Assembly: GCA_009782955.1 (NCBI GenBank)
Contig: WRIB01000013.1
Coordinates: forward strand, 1 to 45,257
DNA length: 45,257 nucleotides
Origin: Treponema sp.
Lineage (GTDB): Bacteria; Spirochaetota; Spirochaetia; Treponematales; Breznakiellaceae
Direction of reading: 5' to 3'
Made by a program: the position numbers and the translations under genes. Shown piece after piece: positions 9,101 to 15,937 of the stretch. The notes below the pieces were generated by a model, which saw nothing but the letters and a program-made list of their open reading frames with translations, had not been told where the DNA came from and made no database searches. Numbering within the stretch: position 1 is the first letter of the stretch; every line of letters starts with the position of its first letter.

Positions 9101-11147
9101 TTCCGGTTACCTGCAAAATCCCCAGCCCGCTCCCGCCGTTCAGTACACCAGCACCGTCTATCATCAAATCATAACCTCCACCGGTTATCGCTCCCATTGT
9201 TACTGTCAACCCTTCCAGCGTTACATTAGTACCCAGTGTTACTGCTCCGGTGTAGGTTTGGTTCCCGGTAGTGGTTATATCAGTGTTTATTGTGCTGGTT
9301 CCGCCTACAGTTACACTTGCAATATTACCGCCTACACTTCCGTCGAACCGGGCATTCGCCGTTGTTACCGTTAATGTCATCCCCGGTGCGGTACCTATTA
9401 CAGCATCATTAAACTGGATCAGGTTTCCGGTACCGCCGGTAAATTCAACATCATTTGTAAGCGTTACCTGGCCTGTAAACTGTATTCCCGATGTTGCTCC
9501 CGCAGGAACGGTAATGTCACCCCCTATACTGTTTGCTGCAGTGCCGTTTTGAACAACGCCGTCGGTCCCAACAGTACTAAGCACAGCGCCGTATGCCATT
9601 GTCAGACTGGTAAAGCTAAAGTCTCCGCTGCCTGTTGTATACCAGGAAGAACCGTTCTGAGGCGGAGCCGCAGCAAGGGTAACTGCGCCATATGTCCTGG
9701 TTGTATCTATGGGGTTGAGCATGACAAGAACATCACCGGTAGTTGTACCGGTAATCGCATGCCCGTTCGTTATAAGACGAGCAGGTGAGACTACAGTAAT
9801 AGCGGAAGCAGCAAGAGGTTCTGTAAGGTGCCAGTCACTGTTTTGCACAAACAAAGTAGTATATGTGTAACCCTGAGGCAGATCAGCCGTATAATTCGGA
9901 GAAGGCGGAGAACCAGTACCTTGATCTCCCGATGTATGATAGTACTCAACTGTTCCGGGTATAGCCGTGGAATACACCGTTCCTCCCTGAGTAATGGTGG
10001 AACCGCCTTGATTTATCCGCAAAGACCCGGAAGAAGTGAATGTTGCCGCTATTCCCAGGGCTATGCTGCTGCCGCCAAGATCCAAAATCGCACCGGAACC
10101 GATGGTCAAATTATTTTCCACATCTATGGTATTGGGAACATCCCGGTTTCCATTATTTATTGTTACATTGGTAAAATCATCTATCCCGGCAAGATGTGTT
10201 CCGTTGTTGCCAAACACAACCGTGCCTGTTCCGCTTACTGTTGCCGGTGTTACCGATTGGGTTCCTGATCCGTCAAGATTCAATGTTCCATTGTTGGTAA
10301 TTGTCGTTGCTGAAAGATTATTAGCACCCAGGTTCAGGGTTGAGCTGTTGTCTATTGTTAATATCCCGGAAGCAGTGGTAATGTTAATAGTTCCCGATAC
10401 ACCTACTGTCCCGCTTATATTTACCTGACCTGCAATATTGTTCGTTGACTGTATGGTGGAACCATTATTCATGGTCAGAGATGCGACAGTGAGTGTTCCA
10501 GTTGTTTGATTAAAATTACCTGATACGTCAAGCGCTGCTCCTCCAATATTACGGTTCCCGTCGTTTATTGTTACATTGGTAAAATTGTCTATCCCGGCAA
10601 GATGTGTTCCGTTGTTGCCAAACACAACCGTGCCTGTTCCGCTTACTGTTGTCGGTGTAACCAATTGGGTTCCTGATCCGTCAAGATTTAATGTTCCATT
10701 GTTGGTAATTGTCACTGCTGAAAGATTATTAGCACCCAGGTTTAAGGTTCCCTGGTTAATTAAGACAGCACAGTCTAAATCATCACTTAACGTTAGGCTC
10801 GCTCCACCTGTTACAGTTACATCTCCTAAATTGTTCCCGATACCACCTGTATCTAGCGTCAGGATTACACCAGAATCAATCGTGAGAGCGTCTAAAGAAT
10901 TTATCGCCACTGAAATAGTAACAGTTACACCGGGGCCAACAGGAAATATTGCGGTATCACCAGGTACTGCGGCGCTTCCCGGATATTCGCCTGGATCTGC
11001 TGGACTACCACTAACGCCTTTATCCCAGTTGCTAGAATCATTCCAATTATAATTTATGGCAGTACTACTCCATATATAAGTGTCCTGCCCCCAAACCCCT
11101 CCAGCGAGAAACACTAATAATCCGGCAAGAAAAAGCGCTTTTTTCAT
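3162..11147 (-). CDS. Giant secreted repeat protein with FlgD-Ig-like C-terminal tail
   Basis: A 2661-residue protein beginning with a clear signal peptide (MKKALFLAGLLVFLAGG then VWGQ). Roughly residues 30-1500 are low-complexity, rich in T, G, N, S and V, in short repeats of the 'NITVTGGTTI...GAVTLG' type. This is typical of right-handed beta-helix adhesins. About residues 1500-2580 are less repetitive and include a calcium-loop-like DSNGNGKIDRI and Ig-like segments. The last ~80 residues (GRVTIQVFTLDGNLVRIL ... WDGTNQGGRPVARGMYFIRV) match the FlgD-Ig/CHU-C-like tail seen on spirochaete surface and gliding-bacterium secreted proteins. No autotransporter barrel is visible. A TTG 27 bp upstream is in frame, but the MKK signal peptide decides the ATG. 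Function unknown; surface adhesion is inference. Confidence 0.85.
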   Translation of the reverse strand: MKKALFLAGLLVFLAGGVWGQDTYIWSSTAINYNWNDSSNWDKGVSGSPADPGEYPGSAAVPGDTAIFPVGPGVTVTISVAINSLDALTIDSGVILTLDTGGIGNNLGDVTVTGGASLTLSDDLDCAVLINQGTLNLGANNLSAVTITNNGTLNLDGSGTQLVTPTTVSGTGTVVFGNNGTHLAGIDNFTNVTINDGNRNIGGAALDVSGNFNQTTGTLTVASLTMNNGSTIQSTNNIAGQVNISGTVGVSGTINITTASGILTIDNSSTLNLGANNLSATTITNNGTLNLDGSGTQSVTPATVSGTGTVVFGNNGTHLAGIDDFTNVTINNGNRDVPNTIDVENNLTIGSGAILDLGGSSIALGIAATFTSSGSLRINQGGSTITQGGTVYSTAIPGTVEYYHTSGDQGTGSPPSPNYTADLPQGYTYTTLFVQNSDWHLTEPLAASAITVVSPARLITNGHAITGTTTGDVLVMLNPIDTTRTYGAVTLAAAPPQNGSSWYTTGSGDFSFTSLTMAYGAVLSTVGTDGVVQNGTAANSIGGDITVPAGATSGIQFTGQVTLTNDVEFTGGTGNLIQFNDAVIGTAPGMTLTVTTANARFDGSVGGNIASVTVGGTSTINTDITTTGNQTYTGAVTLGTNVTLEGLTVTMGAITGGGYDLMIDGAGVLNGGSGLGILQVTGTSTINADITTSGNQIYNGSVTLGDDVVLTGGGVSGSLVDFVSTITGDVTGRALTVANTNVSFGGAVGGNITDVSVTDANSMATINADISTTGDQSYNGAVTLTGTPPRVLTSSGGSVTATGAVSGTQLVVNASTGINLGNTGNTVITSTTLTNTSSGDIIFTNTSSNLLLTATNYADPGTTTIDQTGDLTINSLQTPSPGGSIILRSTGTVIQNNAITTGILTLGGTGNIFTLTHNANNAANIRTTAVSGNYPNEINFTNANNLAAGPINAGTVTLYTNDTTNNDITITGPMTISAALAITAGPDPAPGVLPGGSGDYCGDVTISAAINSSAATITIKAASVTNTGGIAGSAVSILLDYLEAGSGQLGTILPVPSIGPRHSNVDLIYYTGTLPGGAHLPVSAVQVLSTSYTGNFNFTGFRNVYLVNVSDGETRTVTVNTTAAAPNGFIEFYDSYAYTGTSLNHLNLATSGGGGIRSYSPTDITGVTTIDMGTASGFSIDAINILQGSLSIKANGITLTSVSGTAGQDNNLALYSIAAAAAQNISVSGTLGTNSQPLGDIAVTNAAAATFTGAVWADSFTQSASTAAGTTTFSASQIYSGNFAFTGNILNVNNSLDAGGTITITNSGRFTKSISATQHIVATGAFLQNGAGVNTGNTIGANITASAITFSNLVELSANAVFTTTGNGNIVLPGDSAGTIATADTSGADRNLTLTAAGTGSITLGLSSAPPTDNTVDLGTGLLTVTAATVTTAGTVPLNIGTGTPPAASAATRLTITAGTDFTPQRVLTVWGTVINNGTITAQDKMIFWDAVTNNGIINAKAPIVASDNDSIVFNGNYNGSTGTIVDTGSSKRIILNGLTAAVGSFNNTTDTLVLKGQYVPSGTSQGFSHNSGIPLYIVRIENRNNTSTGINTVQLESDIVQTDNGTGGQLYFDMTPNTSGPRLYTTANWIWRMGTGVPPTTPVPPFSKGFVNYKGEVFFDLGSELHTQDFLAPQAGSVSPYTYTFNGPASIWASGNVDIRDDAPGNVFITAPNELNIFTLVMDGGGPVQFLHCEQVGSSSHAAIGSLRLTGNGTRARIINSIEVQGDVFIEPGTTLYAGNPGDSITIHVTGYSAGAKWYQTDYLELGKIDGPSGTFVPYNSTVEFGSRTDFPAGRTFEIAGDTDWYNFSCFEPKADLLFSNYGVSSDLHSHTIHNRFTVEPRHTDNTLYGSATDITNMIKLSRLDDTQLIPNTNNIIGQYGPPTAPNNDFWYFYLGSGAELFFNFVYLNYSYSQRRIPLPYGDPAQYLVVATPYYNRDPDNPNVRDPRLNNDLEDAGHWSYYNVNWFVANNFFYSFTEDSNGNGKIDRIRAQAAFELMDRTETSPETGYRAFQYFDVIVDGYEIDTSRGDRGYDRVPNASDCIYIYVREKPYLDGGATLRWRIERNQSLMDATTKSIFIGDPGHGYHQTSDTVPPRINYALVLPGHTELFFQLSEPVDTDLSDGIMVNLGSGSFAPQTNLGRGEFLVQVTPYNLDQLAAGTEYFDLDNVRDTAGFVRDRRSQPGVFYSYQYPSPKYPKDWDYSEYIEVRGWYFPDDPIYIPFTTVAPNPADPPPPLPLIRDWGTSSTPPSRLGNLMFGKTNGLSDVAADYGSGKHRLTDLLISIPPNDISAGSSQHNYFFVWPLWAKYASEDSGLDDLLGNTLHPGYGYMGHDGSNLIETSIIWDFTGKRFLERDDIVMQSRISNVFTSAASPLAVFYVTGLSDDYKAATVNGSAGLWHPYQYDPPLSDMVLPPNPPPAPQYPRPDPPPVITENQFLNMVPWRITANNAPLLLSPSSLLYNHSFGKSDFPGNATVEFLYRTSVSDLLAARLDVPPGTDPSALTGQPWYRWVRPFTFGVHDITRQRGGVTILNNVINSNNRERVYVDYKPESSGRVTIQVFTLDGNLVRILKRESEIADGKYHRVSWDGTNQGGRPVARGMYFIRVVAPGIDEIRKVMVVK
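10144..10345. repeat. Intragenic direct repeat, copy 1
   Basis: About 200 bp near-identical to 10552-10753, offset by 408 bp, within the beta-helix region of the giant gene. Both copies encode the segment containing TVSGTGTVVFGNNGTHLAGI. The near-identity at DNA level in a diverged repeat protein points to recent duplication or gene conversion. Confidence 0.85.
10552..10753. repeat. Intragenic direct repeat, copy 2
   Basis: Partner of the repeat at 10144-10345. Few substitutions separate the copies (for example Q-L versus Q-S and T-T versus P-A in the encoded protein). Recombination between the two would remove 136 codons in frame (408 bp), so length variants of the protein are possible. Confidence 0.85.
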
Positions 11148-11164
11148 TAAAACAATATCCCGAA

Positions 11165-11194
11165 GCTTTTCCAAAACTTCAGTTTTGGAAAAGC
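11165..11194. repeat. AAAACTTCAGTTTT-type palindrome
   Basis: A perfect 13-bp stem with a TTCA loop, directly upstream of the giant gene's start. The same palindrome recurs at 11553-11583 and in altered form at 34451-34477. In the transcript of the giant gene it would form a hairpin about 18 nt before the ATG. Dispersed palindromic repeat; a role in mRNA stability or termination is possible. Confidence 0.8.
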
Positions 11195-11210
11195 AACCTT
11201 AGATTTAAAG

Positions 11211-11238
11211 GAAAAACAGCCTTTTGGCTGGTTTTTCC
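11211..11238. repeat. GGAAAAACAGCC palindrome
   Basis: GGAAAAACAGCC, a TTTT loop, then the complement with one bulged G. It is the second of three palindromes stacked in 11165-11276. Confidence 0.65.
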
Positions 11239-11240
11239 AA

Positions 11241-11276
11241 AGCCTTTTACAAAACTAACAGAGCTTTGTAAAAGGC
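11241..11276. repeat. CAAAACTAACAGAG-type palindrome
   Basis: A perfect 13-bp stem (AGCCTTTTACAAA and its complement) around an ACTAACAGAG loop. A shorter relative with the same loop core lies at 44042-44072. The AAAACTAACAGAG core is shared while the outer stem differs, so this appears to be a second dispersed palindrome family. Confidence 0.75.
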
Positions 11277-11552
11277 TCATCCATCTTAAATATACCATAT
11301 AATATGGCAAAAAGTCTTATACATTTCGATTATCGGCAGAATTGGGGGACTATTTGAGTCTGTCCCAAAGACAGCAAAACCGCCGTGTCAGATTTTGGAA
11401 CAGGTGCCTTTTTCCTGAATTTGTTCTCGCAAGGACGCAAAGGACGCCAAGTTTTGGTTAGAAATTGTCTCTATAAATGTTTAATGTTATGAGTAACCAG
11501 TATTACCCCAAGCCAACAATGTTTCGGACGCACTTGTTGAACGTCAATCATT
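11277..11552. other. Gene-free spacer
   Basis: I see no supported gene here. It contains a CGCAAGGACGCAAAGGACGC stretch (11429-11448) resembling the CGCAGAG-type repeat at 30918-30946, and a TCTGTCCCAAAGACA palindrome-like segment near 11361. The promoter of the giant gene presumably lies here or in 11195-11276, but I could not pick a convincing pair of boxes. Confidence 0.5.
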
Positions 11553-11583
11553 GCTTTTCCAAAACTTCAGTTTTTGGAAAAGC
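11553..11583. repeat. AAAACTTCAGTTTT-type palindrome, second copy
   Basis: Nearly identical to 11165-11194, with one extra T in the right arm. The two copies bracket the 360-bp spacer. Confidence 0.8.
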
Positions 11584-11595
11584 TTCTTACCCCAT

Positions 11596-11650
11596 GGAGA
11601 AAATTGCATATTTTAATTTGTTGTATAATCAAGAATTAGCAATTTTCTCC
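11596..11650. repeat. 12-bp inverted repeat GGAGAAAATTGC
   Basis: Perfect 12-bp arms (11596-11607 and 11639-11650) around a 31-nt AT-rich loop that contains TATAAT. It may be a binding site or another dispersed palindrome. Confidence 0.6.
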
Positions 11651-11652
11651 TA

Positions 11653-11691
11653 GACCATTATTCGAAACTGATAAAGTTTCGGATAATGGTC
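11653..11691 (-). terminator. Hairpin overlapping the EF-G-like stop codon
   Basis: Arms 11653-11668 and 11676-11691 pair over 16 positions with one mismatch. The hairpin includes part of the stop codon of the EF-G-like gene. No U-run follows, so it is either an unusual terminator or an mRNA 3'-end stabiliser. Confidence 0.5.
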
Positions 11692-13774
11692 AGTCGTCCG
11701 TTTCGGTAATCTTGAATGATTCTCTGGCTTTAATAACATCTTCCGCTATACGGCCGGAAATCGGGGCGTAATGGGCAAAGACTACACTGAAAGACCCCGT
11801 ACCGCTGGTAATTGAACGCAGATCGATAGAATACCGGAGCAATTCCGCCTGTGGTACTTCTGCACGAATTTCCGCTATGCCTCCGGCGGAATCCTGTCCG
11901 AGTATCTTTCCCCGCTTGCTGGAAAGATCACTCATAACATCCCCCAGGTATTTTTCTTCCACAAACACCGTCAGATCCATAACCGGTTCCAGCAGGGTAG
12001 GATTGGCCTGTTTCATTGATTCACGGAAAGCGTTGCGGGCGGCAAGTTTAAACGAAAGTTCCGAAGAATCAACCGGATGGTGTTTGCCGTCGACAATTTT
12101 TACTTCTACATCCACTACAGGGTACTGGGCCATGGTACCGTGCACCATGCCTTCTACCACGCCTTTTTCGACACCGGGTATATAGTTTTTGGGAATTGAT
12201 CCGCCGAAAATTGCATTGACAAATTTATAGTTTTCTCCGCGGGCAAGCGGAGCAATTTCCATGACAACTTTTCCGTACTGGCCGTGGCCGCCGGTTTGCT
12301 TTTTGTGTGTATATTCGGCGCCGGCTTTTTTGGTAATTGTTTCACGGTATGCTACTTTGGGTATGGCAGTTTCCAAATCAATTTTTTGATTGGTTTTAAT
12401 TTTATCGAGAATGTAATTGATCTGCAGTTCGCCCATGCCGGAAATTACCGTTTCATGAGTTTCTCCGTTGTATTGATAACGGAAAGTCTTGTCTTCTTCC
12501 GCAGCACGAACCAGAGATTCGCCCATTTTGTCTTCGTCTTTTTTTGCCGCCGCGGTAACCGCTACCGAATGAACCGGTTCGGGAAGCTGCAGGGGTATAA
12601 AAGTCTGACCGGGATCTCCGGCGGAGATTGTATCGTTGGTTTTCATTGTTACCGCCTTGGTGATAATTCCAACATCCCCCGCTTCCAGTTCTTTAATTTC
12701 TTCCAGTTTCTTTCCCTGGCAGGTAAAAAGTTTACCAACTCTTTCTTTTTTATTTTCCGATACATTCATGGTTTCCGAATCGGCGTTGAGTTTGCCCGAC
12801 AATACTTTAATCCACGAAAGCTTGCCGGAAAACTGGTCATAAGTTGTTTTAATAATAAGGCCGGAAAATGCCCTGGACGGATCAATCGGCACTTTGGCTT
12901 CCGTATTATCATTTTTAATTACCGTGTCAAAAGCCGATAAAGGACCGGGACTCACATCGCAAATAAAGTCCAGCAAAGGCACAAGCCCGGAATTGCTCAG
13001 CGCCGCTCCTGCAAAGGCGGGAAGAATCTTGTTTTCGGCCAGAGCTTTAACAAGACCAGTCCGCATTTCTTCGGGACTTAACGAACCTTCTCCCAGGTAT
13101 TTTTCCATCAGGGCATCATCGCCTTCCGCTGCCGCTTCAATAAGTCTTTCCCGCGCAGCTTCGTAAGCTTCCTTAAATTCATCAGGAATAGGACTTTCTT
13201 TTTCAACAGCATCGCCGTTTTGGGCAAGCCATGCCTTGCCGTTTAAAACATCGATCACTCCCTTTAATGCTGAACCTTTACCCATGGGAATTGTTACAGG
13301 TATGGGTTCCCTTTTTAGCTTATCCTTTATATCATGAAGAACTTTTTCAAAATCGCCCCGTTCATCATCAAGTTTATTAATAAAAACACCGCGCGGCTTT
13401 TCACCGCCGCTGAGATTACGCCACAGTTTAACGGTTTCTATCTGGACTCCGTCTCTGCCGTCTACAAGAAGCAGCGCAAATTCACTTGCCCTGAAGCTTA
13501 AAATTACATCTCCGGAAAAATCCGAAGATCCGGGGGTATCAAAAAAATTAAGTTTTCTGCCCCGTACATCAACATGCCCCAACGCCGCATGAATCGATAT
13601 TTTCCGTTCGATTTCTTCCGGGCTGTAATCCCCAACGGTTTTTCCCGATTCTATCGTTTCCGGTTTGGAGATTACCCCTCCGGCAAAGAGAAGCCTCTCG
13701 AATAATGTAGTTTTACCGGTTCCTCCGTGTCCGGCGATAGTGACATTTTTAATGTTTTCTGAAGTGTAACCCAT
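11690..13774 (-). CDS. Elongation factor G-like GTPase (EF-G paralogue)
   Basis: A 694-residue translational GTPase with the full EF-G domain order: G domain (GHGGTGKTTLFERLLF at about 14-29, DTPGSSDF, NKLDDERGDF), domain II, then III/IV (GGHGQYGKVVMEI; GVEKGVVEGM) and V. Switch regions and a start lacking RNIGI separate it from canonical FusA, matching the EF-G-like or FusA2 group found beside a normal EF-G in spirochaetes and other phyla. The role of the paralogue (translocation, recycling or stress) cannot be told from sequence. AAGGAG precedes the ATG by 6 nt, and a good sigma-70 promoter lies just upstream. Confidence 0.9.
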   Translation of the reverse strand: MGYTSENIKNVTIAGHGGTGKTTLFERLLFAGGVISKPETIESGKTVGDYSPEEIERKISIHAALGHVDVRGRKLNFFDTPGSSDFSGDVILSFRASEFALLLVDGRDGVQIETVKLWRNLSGGEKPRGVFINKLDDERGDFEKVLHDIKDKLKREPIPVTIPMGKGSALKGVIDVLNGKAWLAQNGDAVEKESPIPDEFKEAYEAARERLIEAAAEGDDALMEKYLGEGSLSPEEMRTGLVKALAENKILPAFAGAALSNSGLVPLLDFICDVSPGPLSAFDTVIKNDNTEAKVPIDPSRAFSGLIIKTTYDQFSGKLSWIKVLSGKLNADSETMNVSENKKERVGKLFTCQGKKLEEIKELEAGDVGIITKAVTMKTNDTISAGDPGQTFIPLQLPEPVHSVAVTAAAKKDEDKMGESLVRAAEEDKTFRYQYNGETHETVISGMGELQINYILDKIKTNQKIDLETAIPKVAYRETITKKAGAEYTHKKQTGGHGQYGKVVMEIAPLARGENYKFVNAIFGGSIPKNYIPGVEKGVVEGMVHGTMAQYPVVDVEVKIVDGKHHPVDSSELSFKLAARNAFRESMKQANPTLLEPVMDLTVFVEEKYLGDVMSDLSSKRGKILGQDSAGGIAEIRAEVPQAELLRYSIDLRSITSGTGSFSVVFAHYAPISGRIAEDVIKARESFKITETDD

Positions 13775-13794
13775 TAGACTCTCCTTGTAAGAAT

Positions 13795-13823
13795 ATAATG
13801 AAGGACAAGGGAAAAAATGTCAA
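13795..13823 (-). promoter_or_regulatory. Sigma-70 promoter of the EF-G-like gene
   Basis: On the minus strand TTGACA (13818-13823) is followed after 17 bp by CATTAT (13795-13800). An AAGGAG ribosome-binding site and the ATG follow within 25 nt. It lies between the DUF2804 stop and the EF-G-like start, so the GTPase gene has its own promoter. Confidence 0.65.
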
Positions 13824-13829
13824 GAAAAC

Positions 13830-14900
13830 CTAAAACCGTGTTTTTCGGCGCTCTGCAAAACCGGTAATGTCCCAAAATGCCTGAACACTGCCATCGTCCA
13901 GAACAACACGGCCGGAAAAAGTTCCGCAGACCTGGCGGCATTTTACTGAATGAAACAGCATACTTCTGTATTCTCTTCTCTGCTGAAATGGGGTAAAGGT
14001 CATTTCCAGACGTTTGTCATTCGAAGTGAATTTCCATTCATCAAGCCAATTTGCAGGAGGAATGTGAAAAGTAACCTGATCGAGTTTATGGATAATACCA
14101 TCCAGAAAAAATGCGTTTTCTGTTCCGGCACTTGCATCGGCGGAACCGTAACCTATGTTAAAACCGGCAAGTTTGCCGTCAGCCATACCGCATGCAGCGG
14201 CCCAATAACGAACGTCTCTTTGTGGACGGATTTCCCGTTTCCAGTCATAAATAGCCCAGGCATTGTCCTGGGTAAAATATATTTCTGTAGAACCAAACTG
14301 GATTACCCCTTCGGCCACAAACCACGGTGAACAGCGTAAATACCGAAAAGCATATCTTTCCCGCCGCCAGCGGGACACGGTTACAATTGACTGTGCATCG
14401 GGAAAAGCCCGGGTTAGTACAAGCTTGCCCCTTAAATGGCGGTGATGTCCAAATCGCGGATAATCTATTTTTATAATTCTGGCTCCGCCCGTGGAAACGC
14501 GCGAACCATCGCTTGCAACGCTGCCGGGCATTACAACAAAATCCAAAGCGGTTTTTTTATCAAGCATTTTTATAAAACCGTATTCGGAATTAAGGGGCAA
14601 ATTAAAACGTCCCAGAGAAAAAAAACTGTCAATTGTATGAGTGGAACGGCTGTGATCCTTTACGGAAAAAACCGATACCCCAATATGTCCGAGGTATCCG
14701 CCGTCCATCACCTCAAAAACCACAAGGTGAGTGGCGGAAAAAACAATATAACGATCCACCTCGGTAATTTTGGATCGCCTTGCACCGCCAATGAGCGGAG
14801 GATTGTAATCAAAAAGAGGGGATCGTGCCCAGCCGAAATTAATGGGCTGTCCGTAAGGGTCCATAACCGGTTGTCTTTCGGTAATTTCATTTTCCGGCAT
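13830..14900 (-). CDS. DUF2804 family protein
   Basis: A 356-residue protein with features of the DUF2804 family: an N-terminal segment ending in PINFGWARSPLFDYNP, central beta-rich stretches, and a C-terminal FHSVKCRQVCGTFSGRVVLD followed by a G-F-A-E-R-R end. No signal peptide or membrane segment is visible. The family has a predicted lipocalin-like beta fold and no established reaction. The start is 8 nt downstream of the FecR-domain gene stop, so the two are probably co-transcribed. Family name from memory of its signature, moderately sure. Confidence 0.7.
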   Translation of the reverse strand: MPENEITERQPVMDPYGQPINFGWARSPLFDYNPPLIGGARRSKITEVDRYIVFSATHLVVFEVMDGGYLGHIGVSVFSVKDHSRSTHTIDSFFSLGRFNLPLNSEYGFIKMLDKKTALDFVVMPGSVASDGSRVSTGGARIIKIDYPRFGHHRHLRGKLVLTRAFPDAQSIVTVSRWRRERYAFRYLRCSPWFVAEGVIQFGSTEIYFTQDNAWAIYDWKREIRPQRDVRYWAAACGMADGKLAGFNIGYGSADASAGTENAFFLDGIIHKLDQVTFHIPPANWLDEWKFTSNDKRLEMTFTPFQQRREYRSMLFHSVKCRQVCGTFSGRVVLDDGSVQAFWDITGFAERRKTRF

Positions 14901-14908
14901 TGCTAATA

Positions 14909-15883
14909 CTATTTTCCCGGAGATTTGTTTATAAAAGCGCTAATCAGAAACACTGTTCCCAACCCCATGGAACCCAGACTGCCGTATAAAAGCCCATTCT
15001 TGAATTCCGGTTTGGGATCGCCAAGATGATAATAACCCTGTACTGCAGCCCCTGCGCCAATCAGAACAAGTCCCGTAATCAGGCTCCCTTTTTTGATACT
15101 TAAAGACTTTCCGCTGCTGTTTGCAACATTATCCATGGATTCTCTGAGTAATTCCGGTGATTCACCGGGCGATTGTGGAGAAAAAGTTCCGTTCGCTGTT
15201 ACTTGTTCGGTGGAATATATACGATCAAAATCCGGTTCTGCCGTTGTTGAATTCCCTTCCTGCCCGGAGAGCGTTTCCATATTTTTCCGTTCCACATAGA
15301 AAAAAGGCGTTCGGTATTCCAAAGAAAGGATTTCATTGCTTCTGACTGAAAATCTGGCTCCTTCTGCTTCGGAAGTTGCATTTACCGTTAGTTCACCGTC
15401 GCCCGAAAAACAATGAACAATAAGCGCAGGCTGGGGAAAACCGGGTCTTATAATATAATCCAGTTCCGCATCACAATCCCTGAAAAAACAGGCCGAATTG
15501 CCGGTATTGATCGAAATCGCAGTATTGCTATGAACACGAATCTTGCCATAAAGCAGCCCCAGAGAAATTTCACCGGCGAACTCATTGATAATAACCGAAG
15601 TGTTTTCGCTGAGTTTTACCATTACGGAACTATCGGTTATAAAGTGAAGTTCCGCCGTTCCTTTTCCGGTTTGCACCATATCCCCGCCTCCCAGCATAAC
15701 GCCCTGGGCTGCGGAGAAACCGTTCTGATATACTGTCCGGCGTCCCTCTACAATAATAATAATTACACCTTCACTATTGGGCAAACGCCACAATGAATCG
15801 TGCGGGCTTTGAGCCAGCACCAGATACGAAGAAACAAAAACCAGTACTGCACAAAGGCAGGTTTTATACCGTTGTTTTGTCAT
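14909..15883 (-). CDS. Secreted/membrane FecR-domain protein
   Basis: A 324-residue protein with a signal peptide or N-terminal anchor (about residues 7-24, LCAVLVFVSSYLVLA). It has a FecR-like beta domain (about 30-180; VEGRRTVYQNG, GGDMVQTGKGTAELHF, GEISLGLLYGKIRV) and a C-terminal hydrophobic pair (about 270-320). The FecR domain in spirochaetes is found on envelope proteins not tied to iron sensing. The frame is open upstream to 16126, but that part lies antisense to murD. The ATG at 15883 gives the signal peptide. A TAGTAT box ends 7 nt before this ATG and there is no Shine-Dalgarno. Confidence 0.75.
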   Translation of the reverse strand: MTKQRYKTCLCAVLVFVSSYLVLAQSPHDSLWRLPNSEGVIIIIVEGRRTVYQNGFSAAQGVMLGGGDMVQTGKGTAELHFITDSSVMVKLSENTSVIINEFAGEISLGLLYGKIRVHSNTAISINTGNSACFFRDCDAELDYIIRPGFPQPALIVHCFSGDGELTVNATSEAEGARFSVRSNEILSLEYRTPFFYVERKNMETLSGQEGNSTTAEPDFDRIYSTEQVTANGTFSPQSPGESPELLRESMDNVANSSGKSLSIKKGSLITGLVLIGAGAAVQGYYHLGDPKPEFKNGLLYGSLGSMGLGTVFLISAFINKSPGK

Positions 15884-15937
15884 AAGCTCTATACTACTAT
15901 GTATTGGGAGACCAATCCAGTGGCTGTATTTACAGGT

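Noticed and set aside
11148-11174. TTG start nine codons upstream for the giant protein
   Set aside because: It lies inside the palindrome and precedes an ordinary MKK signal peptide; no ribosome site.
12284-12940. 218-codon plus-strand frame inside the EF-G-like gene
   Set aside because: Antisense to conserved EF-G domains; Phe-rich composition typical of a shadow.
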